Of a stretch of DNA of 64,000 nucleotides, positions 1 to 11,207 are shown piece by piece. The translations under genes and the position numbers were made by a program. The notes below the pieces were generated by a model, which made no database searches, was not told where the DNA came from, and saw nothing but the letters and a program-made list of their open reading frames with translations. The DNA comes from Euryodendron excelsum (Eukaryota; Streptophyta; Magnoliopsida; Ericales; Pentaphylacaceae). The DNA lies in assembly GCA_033060915.1 (NCBI GenBank), contig CM065399.1:14577501-14641500 (forward strand). The letters run 5' to 3'. How positions within the stretch are numbered: the stretch's first letter is position 1; every line of letters starts with the position of its first letter.

Positions 1-511
1 AAGGCTTGTCCCACATGAAAAATGTATAACACTTTGTCATTTATAAGGTCTAACACAATCTCACTAAAGGAATTTGAAACAGAGATGCTTTGGGTGGTAA
101 TTTGGTGGTTTGCAACACCAATACGCTGCATGTAAGTCGCGTGGCGTAATGTGGCTCTTTAGTGGCACACTTGGCACTTGAACAAGCGGCACATGTGCGT
201 GTGGAAAATATTGAATGATAGAATTGATTTTTCATCTTAAAATTTCAAATTCTAAAAGTCATAACTATTATAACCACCAACTGCCAACATTTAAAACAAA
301 ATTGAAATTTATGATTTGTGCCTTGGCCCCCTCACAGTTATATATTTGTTTTTCTAGAACAGATTTACAACCATAGCCCATTTGGCACTTGAATGTTTAA
401 ACTATACAGGCTCAGTTTTTTTTTTTTGTTTCACATATTTTATTTTTGCTTTGGAGCTTTCTTTTCGTGGTATTTTGTGGCATTCTATGTTTTATTGATC
501 TACACAATTAG

Positions 512-1526
512 TTCAGACAAGGAAAGTGAGTTGGTTCCTGAGGAAGGTGCTTTTCAATTTGGTAAATTGAGGGTTTCTAAAACCTGATGCTCTAAGTTCA
601 ATTTGGTGAAATGTGAGTTTCCATTCCTTGTTAGGTTGCTTTTTATTTTTATGTTTAAATGTTAGTCTATTTATTTATATAATTTCTTGCTTGGGGGTAA
701 TATCATTAGGTTAGTGGTGGGGATCATGGAGCAGGACTTAGCACATATTTTAGGTGAAGGAAGAGACAACCAGGAGTTAGTTTATTTCAGATTTAGTTTC
801 TTCAGGATTTGATTTTAGTTTCATTTGTTTCCTTTATTGGACATAGCCTATATATATTGAATTTCTAAAGAATTTTCATACCTCTCTCTTGGTAATTTCT
901 CTTCCCACACTGTTCTTCTTCTTCCCTTTTCTGCTTTTCCTGTCCCTGTGCTGCTACACCAGTTAGATTTCACTGGATTATGTTTATGAGCTCAATCAGC
1001 ATCTTGAATCATCTATACCATATCCATAGTGTAAGCTATTCAATATTCTTCTGCCTGGATTTTCATAATTATGTTGAAATCAAATGTATGGTATAGAGCT
1101 GTTCTGCACCGTATTTATACACTTTGTATTTACTAGTCTTTCACTCAACCTTTTTGATTGTTGAAATCCTATTGGTGTCTTTGTTGAAGAAACTTGTTGC
1201 ATACTGGATGGCTTTACACAGCTGTGTTTTGCACATTTAGTATTGTAGTCTTATTAGTTGAATAAGGATATATACATATATATATATATATATATATTTT
1301 TTTTGGGGGGGGGTTTGCGGCGTCGTGTATACCCTGATTTCTTTTCGCTTTGTTATCCTTCAGTTCAATTTGACACCATCATGCATCAACCTTGAATTCT
1401 GATTGTTTCTTGTTCGTGTTTAAAAGCTTGCACTGTAACCATTGTCACAGAAGTCAGGGTGCAAGTTCATCCAGTAATTGGAGCCAAAAGTCTCCAAGCT
1501 TCAGCTCCAGAGACCCTTTTCGATAG
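512..1526 (+). other. possible 3' exons of an unidentified plant gene
   Basis: Two short segments look coding. At 512-561 an AG acceptor is followed by a frame reading SDKESELVPEEGAFQFG and then a GT donor. At 1451-1526 a CACAG acceptor is followed by a frame reading SQGASSSSNWSQKSPSFSS, then RDPFR and a TAG stop at 1524-1526. The serine-rich, polar end is typical of the disordered tail of a plant protein. I do not recognise the family and cannot show that the two pieces belong to one transcript. A GTAA directly after the TAG could also be a splice donor, so the stop may not be the true end. The rest of such a gene would lie before base 1. Confidence 0.22.
1267..1313. repeat. simple-sequence tract (TA)n-T8-G9
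   Basis: An AT dinucleotide run passes directly into a T run and then a run of nine G. Low-complexity sequence with no gene context. Confidence 0.8.
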
Positions 1527-2862
1527 GTAATTTTGGCTGCAGTGGTACTAGTAAACTCAACCCACTTTAAAGAACTTGGCCCGTGTTTGTTTCTCGGTAT
1601 GGGATAAGTGAGAATAAGGGGTCAGGGATAAATCTTGGGATTAACAATCTGACGGAGGGCAATTTTGTATTTTGAAATTCAATCCAAAGCCCTGGAATGT
1701 TTATGTTATTGCTTGGAATTATTTAGTCCCGTTTGTAACCCCTTGTCCAGATTGTATATCCTGACGTCCTTTTGTGCAACCAAAACAAGGCCAGACACGG
1801 GTTTACTAATCCAATCACACAGCCTTAATCCATAGGGTTTCCCATACAAATGAGTCTGTGCTCCTGGAGAGTCTGATTTATTCTGAGATTAACTGCTGAT
1901 TATTATTTTTGGGAAGCTGCTGTGAAATGGAATATCTCTAGAGCCATGGTTTTGTAGTTCATCTCTAAATCAAGTATCAGGTGCATGTGATATTCTTTGC
2001 TGTGTTTTGAATGGGCATACAATAGGAGGTTTCCAAGCCAAGCATGAATCACGTAAGGTATTTGCCTTCTCTAGGAAATTTTGATTTCCACTAGTTGGAT
2101 TCAGTGGGGCTGTGAGGGTGGTTGGCTGGCTTGACGCAACGGTGAGTTCATTCTATTGTGATTTGCGTGTTAAGGGTTTGAAACATGAAAACTGTCTCTA
2201 TGCGCTTGTAGGGATTCTTAAATAGATGGATGAACTCAGAGCTAATTCTTGTTAAATTCACGAATTCAAATGGTCAAATAGTCTAATTTTAATTTGGATC
2301 AATAATTAATTGTCATGGATATTGTTATGATATTAAAATACATACTAATACATTTTTTTTATTGGAGTTTTTCTTTTATTTATTTAAAATATTGCAAATT
2401 TAGGTATTTTTTAAGAAATTGATGCCTAAGAAATTAAAGATATTTAAAATATATATATGTATGTGTGAAGGATCTTGAGCACAAATGAGTTTCGTTCTTT
2501 TAGTTAATATTGAAGAAAAAATAGAGGGAGAAAGGGCTCTGATGACTCAGGCATTGGATGTGTACATTCCAATTCACATGAACACCCTGGAAATGGGGCC
2601 TGCACACACGTCAAAAACCAAAGTGATAGAAAACCGTTTTTTTTAATTTTTTAATGAGAGTTTTGTTTTCGGTTCTAAAGCGACCTAAAAGAGTGACTGT
2701 TTTTTTGATCGTGCTTTCAAGAAATTAAAAATAGAGAGGGGTTGGCTCTCTGATTAAAGCCTCTCTCACCTGTGTCTGGTCAGATTCTATTCACCCCACT
2801 AACATACAATTAATTCACTAACCCACTAGTTATATCCGGTACTCTTGATTTGAAAAATAATA

Positions 2863-2960
2863 GGGTAAATTACACTGGACTCCTTAAGGTATCTAACAAT
2901 AACAAGCAGTTCCTGTGGTTTTAAAAATAGCAATGACATCCCTTGTGGTTTAGATGTTGG
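2863..2960 (+). repeat. left terminal inverted repeat of the MULE
   Basis: Pairs with 11100-11198 read in reverse. The outer 15 bases differ at two positions, and TCTAACAATAACAA is shared about 30-45 bases in. Identity falls towards the inner side, so the inner edge is approximate. Confidence 0.7.
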
Positions 2961-3287
2961 TTACAAATTTCCCAACCGTTAGTCAACCATTAGTCAACCG
3001 TTAGGGTCAATCACAGTTTTTGCTGACATCATTTTTTTATTTTCTAAAATACCAATTTTGCCCCTCAGTTTATCTTCTCTCTTCTGTGTCAAACAATAAA
3101 GAGTCTCCAGCACCGACTCACCTCCAGAACCCACCTCCACCTCGATCTCCAATGGGCCGCCGCCGCCGCCTCCTTCACCTTCCTTTGCCAATCAACCCAC
3201 CTCTTCCTCCGTCCTCCGATCAGCACCCTAATCACCGTCGCTCCCCCATTTATTTTTCTTGTTCCGTAGCTCCCCCACCTAATGATC

Positions 3288-3288
<1 letters not shown>

Positions 3289-3325
<37 letters not shown>
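3289..3325. repeat. (GA)n microsatellite
   Basis: Uninterrupted AG/GA dinucleotide run inside the left arm of the MULE. Confidence 0.95.
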
Positions 3326-3327
<2 letters not shown>

Positions 3328-3522
3328 CATCGATGAACACTGTAAACAAGGACCAAAACTATTGGATTGTCGTTGGAAACAATGGCTACGGCTCTCCGGT
3401 CAACGCTGCCACATCAATGGACCAACACCCCCATCATCACCCCAACCACCATAGCATCATGCAACCGTAGATGAACCCACAATTATGACCGACCAAGGGA
3501 AGTAGTTTCTGCGAGACATTTT

Positions 3523-4551
3523 TGTTAGAATAAATGGGTGTAAACCCATTATTTTGTTGATCTTTGAGCCAATATAAATGTGGGACCCATGCATCATTTG
3601 TGTTGGGTCATTAGTGCGTTGGATTCACCTCCGAGAGGAGATGAATCTAGACTATTTACTTGCTCAAATCCGTGTAGGATTGAATGAGTTATTGGCTTCC
3701 AAAGTCACCCCCTTGAATATGGGTTATGTAGTTGAAAGTGGGTTATCCCACATTGATTTCTTATGGGAAATAAGTTGTCCATATATAACCCAAGTTTGGA
3801 GTAAGGTTTGGGCCCCAAGGGGCACCCCACTTTTGTGAAAGGGGGAGGACCTATGGAACCCATGGGTTGACCCAATACTCCACGCGCGCGCGCCGCCGCC
3901 GCTTCCCGCCCGTCCGGTCCGGGTCGGGACGGGACGTGGGCGTGGGTCGTGGGTTCGGTTCAAGTCTTTCCTTTTTGGGCTAGGGTCGGAATTAAATTAA
4001 TTAATTATTTTATTAATTAATTAATTAATTTCTGACGGTTTGACCGAACAGATGTGACCGTTGACCGAACAGGTGTGTCCCTCCGGTAAGGGACTGTTTG
4101 GCTGCTGGTACCTGTTCGAACCAGTGTTTCGAACAGGCACCTGGGCTCCGATTGTTGCATACAACTGCTAAGAGAGTTCAGATCATCTGGTGAAGCCGCC
4201 GAGCAGTTTTTATCGAAGTGCTGCCTAAAGACTGCTGAGATCGTTTTATCCTGGGAGTCAGACGCCCATCATCCCGTGAGCACCAACTGTGGGGGGTGAA
4301 TCTGTCTTTAAGGAGAGAGTGTGAAACACTCGACTCGATCTATCTTTCGATTTCTACATTTTCTATTTTTGTGAACGACAACCGGGTAAATCGTTACGAT
4401 TTAGTTTGTTCTTATTCAGATTCTAATTGTCTTCTAGTTAAAATTGCTTCTAGTTGATAATTAGATAATTCGTGTTATTTTATTGTTTGTGATCACTAAT
4501 TATACACATAGTGATTAAATAGGAATTATTTATCCAACTATTTAAACAACA
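3523..4551 (+). repeat. 5' LTR of the copia element
   Basis: 1029 bases, starting TGTTAGAATAAATGGG and ending TTTAAACAACA. It carries a very GC-rich stretch at about 3882-3958 followed by TTAATTAA-type repeats at about 3994-4030. It is 365 bases longer than the 3' LTR because that copy has lost its middle. Confidence 0.95.
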
Positions 4552-4660
4552 ATCTTAAAGACAGATCCAATTCCTATTTTTAACTGTGTTAATTAGTGTC
4601 GTGTTATATGTCGTTTCTGGATTAATACTCAAATTTTGTGTAAAATTGGTTAATCCAGAA

Positions 4661-7600
4661 ATGGCTGATGATACTCCTATTCCTACTCTTACTTCAACTC
4701 CTACTGTGATTGGGACACCGGTACCGACAATGACAGTGCCGGTGAATCAAGTGCATACACCAAATGTGCCGGTGAATCACGGAGAAAAGCCAGAGAAGTT
4801 CAATGGAACTGATTTCAAAAGGTGGCAACAGAAAATGTTGTTCTACCTGACGACTCTGAACTTGGCAAAATTTCTTCGTGAAGATGTTCCTACTCTGAAT
4901 GAGAATGAGTCCGACCAGCAAGTAGTTACGGCGGTGGAAGCATGGAAACATGCTGACTTCCTATGTAGGAACTATATCCTCAATGGACTGGATAATACAC
5001 TCTACAACGTGTATTGTGCCATGCAGACGGCAAAAGAACTGTGGGAATCTTTAGACAAGAAGTATAAGACGGAAGACGCCGGCTCAAAGAAATTTGTGGT
5101 CGGTAAGTTCCTTGATTACAAAATGTTTGATTCTAAAACAGTTATTAGCCAAGTCCAGGATCTCCAAGTTATACTTCATGACATCCATGCCGAAGGCATG
5201 GTTCTGAGTGAGTCTTTCCAAGTGGCTGCGATAATTGAAAAATTGCCGCCGTCCTGGAAAGAATTCAAGAACTATCTGAAGCATAAGCGCAAGGAGATGA
5301 GGCTTGAGGAACTTATCGTTAGGCTAAGAATTGAGGAAGACAATCGAGCTTCTGAGAAGAAGTTTGTTAACACCCATATGGTGTCAAAGGCAAATGTGGT
5401 GGAGCAAGCCAAATCCAACGACAAAAAGCGAAAGCATGAAGGTCAAGGGTCCTACCAAGGTTCCAAAGGTGACGATTTCAAAAGGTTCAAAGGGAAATGT
5501 TACGTCTGCGGTAGGACTGGTCATACGGCCAAGGAATGTCGCAAGCGTAAGGATCTTGAGAAGAAGGATCCAGAGAACCACAAGAAGAAATCTGCTCAAG
5601 CCAATGTGACCGAGGATCTCTGTGCCAATGTGGAAGACCTGAATCTTTCTGCCGTAGTTTCTGAGGTAAACTTGGTTGGCAATACTAAAGAATGGTGGGT
5701 GGACACTGGGGCCACTCGTCACATCTATGCCAACAAGTGGATGTTCACATCTTACCACTCAGTGGACGGTGAACAACTCTACATGGGCAACTCGGCAACC
5801 TCAAAGGTTGAAGGTCAAGGGAAGATCGTTCTGAAAATGACTTCCGGCAAAGAACTTACTCTGAATGAGGTGTTCCATGTGCCAGACATTCGCAAGAATT
5901 TAGTCTCTGGTTCATTGTTGAGTAAGAAGGGCTTTAAGTTGGTTTTTGAGAGTGATAAGTTTGTACTTACTAAGGGGGGAATGTTTGTGGGAAAGGGATA
6001 TCTGAGCGATGGGCTCTTCAAACTTAATATAATGACTGTGGCTCCTAAGCCTTCTAGTAATAATACTGCATCTTCTATTTACTTGCTTCAGTCTTCAAAT
6101 GTATGGCATGGTAGACTAGGTCATGTTAACTTTGATACCATGCGTAGATTAGTTAAATTAGAGTCTTTGTCTAAACTTGATTTTAATGCTAATGATAAAT
6201 GTGCAACTTGCGTTGAGGCAAAGTTGACTAGAACTCAGTTTAAATCAATTGAAAGAAGTACGGAACCACTTGAACTAATTCATAGTGACGTTTGTGACTT
6301 GAAATATGTTCAAACTCGAGGTGGGAAAAAATACTTCATAACTTTCATTGATGATTGCACTCGCTATTGTCACGTCTACTTAATGAGAAGTAAAGATGAA
6401 GCAATAGACATGTTTATACAATACAAGAGTGAAATTGAGAATCAACTTAGCAAAAAGATTAAGGTGTTAAGAAGTGATAGAGGTGGTGAGTATGAATCAC
6501 CATTTGCACAACTATGTGTTGAACATGGTATCATACATCAAACCACTGCACCTTATTCACCTCAGCAAAATGGAGTTGCTGAGCGAAAGAATCGCACTCT
6601 AAAAGAGATGATGAATGCTATGTTGATAAGTTCTGGGGCACCCCAGAATTTGTGGGGGGAAGCGTTGCTATCCGCCAACTATGTTCTCAACAAGATACCC
6701 CACAAGAAACTTGGCAAAACCCCTTATGAGATGTGGAAAGGTCGAAAACCTTCCTATAAATACTTGAGAGTATGGGGTTGTTTAGCTAAGGTAGCTGTTC
6801 CTTTACCCAAGAAGGTAAAATTAGGACCACAAACAGTTGATTGTATATTTATTGGCTATGCCGAACATAGCAGTGCATATCGATTTCTGGTTCACAAGTC
6901 TGAAATATCAGATATTCATGTGAATACAATAATGGAGTCTAGGAATGTATCCTTCTTTGAGGAAGAGTTTCCGTATAAGTCTACACATGGATCAAGTTTG
7001 CTTAAACGAACTCATGATACCATTGTAGATAAAGACTATGGGTCAGTGGATAAAGAAAACGACGCTGAACCTAGAAGAGGTAAAAGGACAAAGGTTGCAA
7101 AATCATTCGGTCCTGATTTTCTAACATATTTGGTAGAAAATGAACCTCAGAGTTACAAAGAAGCAATGTCCTCTCCGGAAGCACCTTTGTGGAAAGAGGC
7201 TATCCATAGTGAAGTTGAGTCAATTTTGCAAAATCATACATGGGAACTAGTGGATCTTCCACCTGGTAATAAACCCCTTGGATACAAGTGGATATTCAAG
7301 AGGAAGATGAAAGCAGATGGCTCAATTGACAAATACAAGGCCAGACTTGTAATCAAAGGCTACAAGCAGACTGAGGGAGTGGATTATTTCGATACATACT
7401 CTCCTGTAACCAGAATAACGTCCATACGTATCTTGATAGCCTTTGCGGCTTTACATAATCTTGAGATTCATCAAATGGATGTTAAAACGGCATTCTTAAA
7501 TGAAGATTTGAATGAGGAGATTTATATGGAGCAACCTGAAGGATTCATTGTTCCTGGCAAAGAGAAAAAGGTATGCAAACTTGTTAAGTCTTTATATGGA

Positions 7601-7927
7601 CTAAAACAAGCCCCGAAACAATGGCATGAGAAGTTTGATAATGCTATGCTGTCAAACGGCTTCAAGATAAATGAATGCGATAAATGTGTTTATGTGAAGA
7701 ACACTGCTCATGGTTATGTCCTTGTTTGTCTTTATGTAGATGATATGATTATCATTGGTAGTAATACTGAGGTTATTAAAGCTACTAAGAAATTGTTGAA
7801 CAGTAAGTTTGACATGAAGGATCTAGGGATTGCAGATGTTATACTTGGTATTAAGATTACTAAAACATCTGAGGGATATGCGTTATCACAGACTCATTAT
7901 GTCGAGAAGATACTCGATAAGTTTTAG
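4661..7927 (+). CDS. copia gag-pol polyprotein (gag, protease, integrase, reverse transcriptase)
   Basis: Encodes the structural and replication polyprotein of the retrotransposon. The frame is open from 4586, but the ATG at 4661 is chosen because it begins the usual gag N-terminus; it gives 1088 aa. In order: a gag core; a zinc knuckle with C280, C283, H288 and C293; a protease with the active-site D348-T-G-A; a pre-integrase zinc segment (HGRLGHVNF ... CATC); an integrase core with acidic residues near D543, D606 and E641; and reverse transcriptase with YVDD at 1025-1028. The frame ends at a TAG at 7925-7927, just inside the linker to RNase H, where the other domains of an intact copia polyprotein would continue. 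The remainder continues in the next forward frame. Confidence 0.93.
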   Translation: MADDTPIPTLTSTPTVIGTPVPTMTVPVNQVHTPNVPVNHGEKPEKFNGTDFKRWQQKMLFYLTTLNLAKFLREDVPTLNENESDQQVVTAVEAWKHADFLCRNYILNGLDNTLYNVYCAMQTAKELWESLDKKYKTEDAGSKKFVVGKFLDYKMFDSKTVISQVQDLQVILHDIHAEGMVLSESFQVAAIIEKLPPSWKEFKNYLKHKRKEMRLEELIVRLRIEEDNRASEKKFVNTHMVSKANVVEQAKSNDKKRKHEGQGSYQGSKGDDFKRFKGKCYVCGRTGHTAKECRKRKDLEKKDPENHKKKSAQANVTEDLCANVEDLNLSAVVSEVNLVGNTKEWWVDTGATRHIYANKWMFTSYHSVDGEQLYMGNSATSKVEGQGKIVLKMTSGKELTLNEVFHVPDIRKNLVSGSLLSKKGFKLVFESDKFVLTKGGMFVGKGYLSDGLFKLNIMTVAPKPSSNNTASSIYLLQSSNVWHGRLGHVNFDTMRRLVKLESLSKLDFNANDKCATCVEAKLTRTQFKSIERSTEPLELIHSDVCDLKYVQTRGGKKYFITFIDDCTRYCHVYLMRSKDEAIDMFIQYKSEIENQLSKKIKVLRSDRGGEYESPFAQLCVEHGIIHQTTAPYSPQQNGVAERKNRTLKEMMNAMLISSGAPQNLWGEALLSANYVLNKIPHKKLGKTPYEMWKGRKPSYKYLRVWGCLAKVAVPLPKKVKLGPQTVDCIFIGYAEHSSAYRFLVHKSEISDIHVNTIMESRNVSFFEEEFPYKSTHGSSLLKRTHDTIVDKDYGSVDKENDAEPRRGKRTKVAKSFGPDFLTYLVENEPQSYKEAMSSPEAPLWKEAIHSEVESILQNHTWELVDLPPGNKPLGYKWIFKRKMKADGSIDKYKARLVIKGYKQTEGVDYFDTYSPVTRITSIRILIAFAALHNLEIHQMDVKTAFLNEDLNEEIYMEQPEGFIVPGKEKKVCKLVKSLYGLKQAPKQWHEKFDNAMLSNGFKINECDKCVYVKNTAHGYVLVCLYVDDMIIIGSNTEVIKATKKLLNSKFDMKDLGIADVILGIKITKTSEGYALSQTHYVEKILDKF

Positions 7928-8684
7928 TAAGTCTGATAACGGTCTAGCAAACACACCCATAGATTGTTTTCTACATTTATACAAGAACGATGATGAGGGC
8001 ATATCTCAATTAGAATACTCACGGATAATTGGCAGTTTAATGTATCTCATGAATTGCACACGTCCAGATATTGCTTATACGGTAAGCAGATTGAGCAGAT
8101 ATACGAGTAACCCAGGGTTAAACCACTGGAAGGCCATAGTTAGGGTTCTCAGGTATCTGAGATACACCTTGAATTATGGGCTGCACTATACGAGATATCC
8201 AGCTGTTGTAGAAGGTTACACAGACGCAAATTGGATATCTGACACTAGAGACTCTAAATCCACAAGTGGATATGTGTTTACTCTAGGAGGTGCAGCAATA
8301 TCTTGGAAATCCTCAAAACAAACTTGCATAGCCAGATCCACCATGGAATCTGAGTTTATCGCTTTAGATAAAGCAGGAGAGGAAGCAGAGTGGCTTCGTA
8401 ACTTTCTGGAGGATATTCCCGTGTGGCCTAAACCAGTCTCTGCTATATGCATACATTGCGATAGTCAATCTGCAATAGCAAGAGCACAAAACCACATGTA
8501 TAATGGGAAGTCACGACATATACGTCGACGACACAACACTGTGAGGCAAATGCTTTCTAATGGAATTATATCCATTGATTACATCAAGTCTAAGGACAAC
8601 ATTGCGGATCCGCTTACAAAAGGCTTGACGAAAGATCAAGTAGAGAATTCATCGAGGGGAATGGGCCTTAAGCCTATGACTTAA
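7928..8684 (+). pseudogene. copia RNase H region, out of frame with gag-pol
   Basis: Continues the polyprotein in a frame shifted by one base and runs open to a stop at 8682-8684. It covers the end of the reverse transcriptase ([23 protein letters not shown]) and RNase H ([10 protein letters not shown], then [39 protein letters not shown]). The break coincides with a TTTT run at 7922-7925, so a one-base length change is the simplest cause. It is not a known copia programmed frameshift position, so I call this part broken. Confidence 0.88.
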
Positions 8685-9277
8685 AAAGTCACCATAATGG
8701 CAACCCAACCTAGCTGACTGGAGATCCCAAGATCTAGGTTCAACGGGACAACAAAATTGTGCGTGACTTAGGACAAATCACTGAGGAACTCGTTCCGCTG
8801 TCCATTTCTATGATGAAATAGTGATAACCTGTAGACAGTGTTTAGGATGAGCTTAGCTCTTAATGATTCTTATACCTTGGAATTCCAAGTGGAGTATAGC
8901 AGGATACTCTTAATAAGAGATCACCTATATGAGTATGAAGGGGCCGCTTCTATGAGAAATTCTTAAGGCTAATTTCTCTAGAGTACTCATGAATCTACCA
9001 GGCATTGTTCAGGGCCAAAATGAACACAACCGAATGGATCACTAGATGATTTGAAAGGAACCGTGTGAGTACTATTGTGTTGGTTTATATAAACGGCTGA
9101 ACAGTTCAAGACATCATGTTCACTGGTTAGCCAAATAAATCCGATGGTATTTCACTAGGGAAGGTTCAAAGCCAAAAGCCACCTTTCCCGATGCGGTAAC
9201 TTTCTACCTGTCTCTCTCTCTCTCTCTGTGTCAAGTCAGTATTCTCATGTGCATTTTTCATTTCCAGCCAATCTCAT

Positions 9278-9290
9278 TCATGTGGGGGAT
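9278..9290 (+). other. polypurine tract of the copia element
   Basis: The G-rich sequence TCATGTGGGGGAT lies directly before the 3' LTR, the expected place for the plus-strand primer in reverse transcription. Confidence 0.8.
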
Positions 9291-9954
9291 TGTTAGAATA
9301 AATGGGTGTAAACCCATTATTTCCCCCCGGGGGCCCCCCCCCCGGGCGCCCCCCCCGGGCCCCCCGCCCTTAATTAATTTTATTAATTTTATATTAATTA
9401 ATTAATTAATTTCTGACGGTTTTGACCGAACAGATGTGACCGTTGACGGAACAGGTGTGACCGTTGACCGAACAGGTGTGTCCCTCCGGTAAGGGACTGT
9501 TTGGCTGCTGGTACCTGTTCGAACCAGTGTTTCGAACAGGCACCTGGGCTCCGATTGTTGCATACAACTGCTGAGAGAGTTCAGATCATCTGGTGAAGCC
9601 GCCGAGCAGTTTTTATCGAAGTGCTGCCTAAAGACTGCTGAGATCGTTTTATCTTGGGAGTCAGACGCCCATCATCCCGTGAGCACCAACTGTGGGGGGT
9701 GAATCTGTCTTTAAGGAGAGAGTGTGAAACACTCGACTCGATCTATCTTTCGATTTCTACATTTTCTATTTTTGTGAACGACAACCGGGTAAGTCGTTAC
9801 GATTTAGTTTGTTCTTATTCAGATTCTAATTGTCTTCTAGTTAAAATTGCTTCTAGTTGATAATTAGATAATTCGTGTTATTTTATTGTTTGTGATCACT
9901 AATTATACACATAGTGATTAAATAGAAATTATTTATCCAACTATTTAAACAACA
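9291..9954 (+). repeat. 3' LTR of the copia element, internally deleted
   Basis: 664 bases. The first 30 bases and everything from about 9370 onward match the 5' LTR. The middle (about 3553-3990 in the 5' copy) is replaced by a block at 9322-9370 made almost only of C and G runs. A 23-base GTGACCGTTGACSGAACAG-type unit is also duplicated at about 9434-9480 relative to the 5' copy. Confidence 0.93.
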
Positions 9955-9959
9955 ATTTT

Positions 9960-11098
9960 ATCAAACACCTCATGCAAATGGTTTTGCCATTTGGTGACTA
10001 GGGAGCAGCATAGGTAAGCACAAAACCCTCATTCTCTCTCCGTGTGTAACCGCGACCTAGACTTCAGCCCACCCAATCCCCTCGTCGAGCCCCACCACTC
10101 TGTATTTGGATGCAGCAACAGGTAGGCAACGGTTTTGTTAGGATTGAAATTTCTAAAAAAATCTAGATAAAATCACTTATTGAAGTGATCATCGATGGCC
10201 ATGGAAGAGATTCGGTGCATTCGAATTTTACATAGCTCTTAAATTTCACATTCGAATCGAAGCAATGAATTTGTATTCATTTGTGTTTATCAGTAAAGAA
10301 TACGTACATGTGTATATCTATATATAAACACAAAACCCATATATGCATATATACATATACAAGTTAAGAAATTAGTGAAAGGTTTGTGATTGATTCTTTG
10401 GCTGTGGGTGATTGGGTGGGTTTGTTGTTAGTAAAGAGAGATTGGGTTTTCAGTACAGAAAACGTACATGTGTATATATATATAAACACAAAACCCATAT
10501 ATGCATATATACATATACAAGTTACGAAATTAGTGAAAGGTTTGTGATTGATTCTTTGGCTGTGGGTGATTGGGTGGGTTTGTTGTTGGCTTTGTTAGTA
10601 AAGAGAGATTGGGTTTGGTTGGTAAAGTTAGTTAGACAGAGAAGCAGGCAATTGGGTTTCGATCGGTGGTCGGTGACGAAGGAGACGATTGGTAAGTGGT
10701 AGAAAATAAAGGAAAGGAGAAAAAGAAAAATAATTGTAGAGAGAGAAATGCTGTGTGTGGGGGAGAGGCAGTGGGAGCGGGGCGTTGGGTTTGGCCGGAG
10801 ATGGAGTAGAGAGAGAGCCAATTTGGTGAAGGGTTTTATGGAGAATCTAGAAATGATGTAGGTGGGTTTGATCAGGTGTGGTGTCGGTGATGATACATTT
10901 ATGAGGTGGCAATGCATGATTTGTAGGTGTAAAAATTAGATATTAAATATTTTATATTATGTTTTATTGTAAGGTAAAATTGGTATTTGGTAATGAAAAA
11001 TAGTAGAGTTCTTCGGTTATAAAGATAAAAGTGAGCTGGAAATACAAATATATACAAGGGTATAAAAGTAAAAACATAATTTCTGTTAACAGGCGTTA
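9960..11098. other. right interior of the MULE, no intact gene
   Basis: Before the copia insertion this segment was continuous with 3090-3517. It includes a moderately GC-rich part (9960-10140) that ends in splice-like AGGTAAG and AGGTAGG motifs, then a tandem duplication (listed), then GA-rich and GT-rich sequence. No open frame of credible length follows a known family. Confidence 0.5.
10291..10616. repeat. tandem duplication, 160-bp period
   Basis: The unit starts CAGTA(A/C)AGAA(T/A)ACGTACATG at 10291 and again at 10451 and includes ATATATGCATATATACATAT. The second copy carries a small insertion (GGCTTTG) near its end. Few differences separate the copies. Confidence 0.88.
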
Positions 11099-11099
11099 C

Positions 11100-11198
11100 C
11101 TGACGATTCTGATAAGATAAGTCAGTGTTATTTCAGAAATTACGAGAGAACTATTTGTTATTGTTAGAAACCTCAAGATAGGTCAGTGTAATTTATCT
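11100..11198 (-). repeat. right terminal inverted repeat of the MULE
   Basis: Reverse partner of 2863-2960, ending AATTTATCT before the 9-bp duplication AAAATAATA at 11199-11207. Confidence 0.7.
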
Positions 11199-11207
11199 AA
11201 AATAATA

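Larger units (their letters stand above)
1..2853. other. 5' flanking non-coding region with one possible gene end
   Basis: No complete gene could be read here. The stretch is AT-rich with scattered short open frames. It contains exon-like pieces in the first 1.5 kb (listed separately), a (TA)n/T/G simple-sequence run at about 1267-1313, and otherwise ordinary intergenic DNA. Around 1578-1600 a GTTTGTTTCTCGG-type sequence resembles the ends of small plant inverted-repeat elements, but I could not find a matching partner end. Confidence 0.5.
3523..9954 (+). mobile_element. Ty1/copia LTR retrotransposon, full length, recent
   Basis: Both ends are TG...CA LTRs (TGTTAGAATAAATGGG ... AACAACA). ATTTT is duplicated directly outside (3518-3522 and 9955-9959). 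Domain order is gag with a CCHC knuckle, protease, integrase, reverse transcriptase, RNase H; integrase before reverse transcriptase defines the copia superfamily. A G-rich polypurine stretch abuts the 3' LTR. The last 474 bases of the two LTRs differ at four sites that I counted, all transitions, so the insertion is young. A frame break before RNase H suggests this copy is no longer autonomous. The clade within copia is not assigned, and no canonical initiator-Met primer site is seen after the 5' LTR. Confidence 0.96.
2863..11198. mobile_element. Non-autonomous Mutator-like element (MULE), split by a copia insertion
   Basis: The left end starts GGGTAAATTACACTG. The right end, read on the minus strand, starts AGATAAATTACACTG and continues with a related sequence (TCTAACAATAACAA is shared) for roughly 100 bp, so the ends are long imperfect terminal inverted repeats. 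The nine bases AAAATAATA occur directly outside both ends (2854-2862 and 11199-11207). A 9-bp target duplication with long inverted repeats is characteristic of Mutator-like elements. Removing the nested copia element and one copy of its target duplication leaves about 1.9 kb. No transposase frame is visible, so mobilisation would have needed an autonomous relative. The interior holds a GA microsatellite, GC-rich possible captured sequence and a 160-bp tandem duplication. Confidence 0.8.

Noticed and set aside
3020..3454. 144-codon proline/arginine-rich frame
   Set aside because: Driven by CCG/CCT-rich and GA-repeat sequence inside the MULE; low complexity and overlapped by an equally open minus-strand frame.
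7925..7927. Programmed frameshift or stop read-through in the copia polyprotein
   Set aside because: Plant copia elements normally have one continuous frame, and the site lies in the linker to RNase H rather than at the gag-pol junction.
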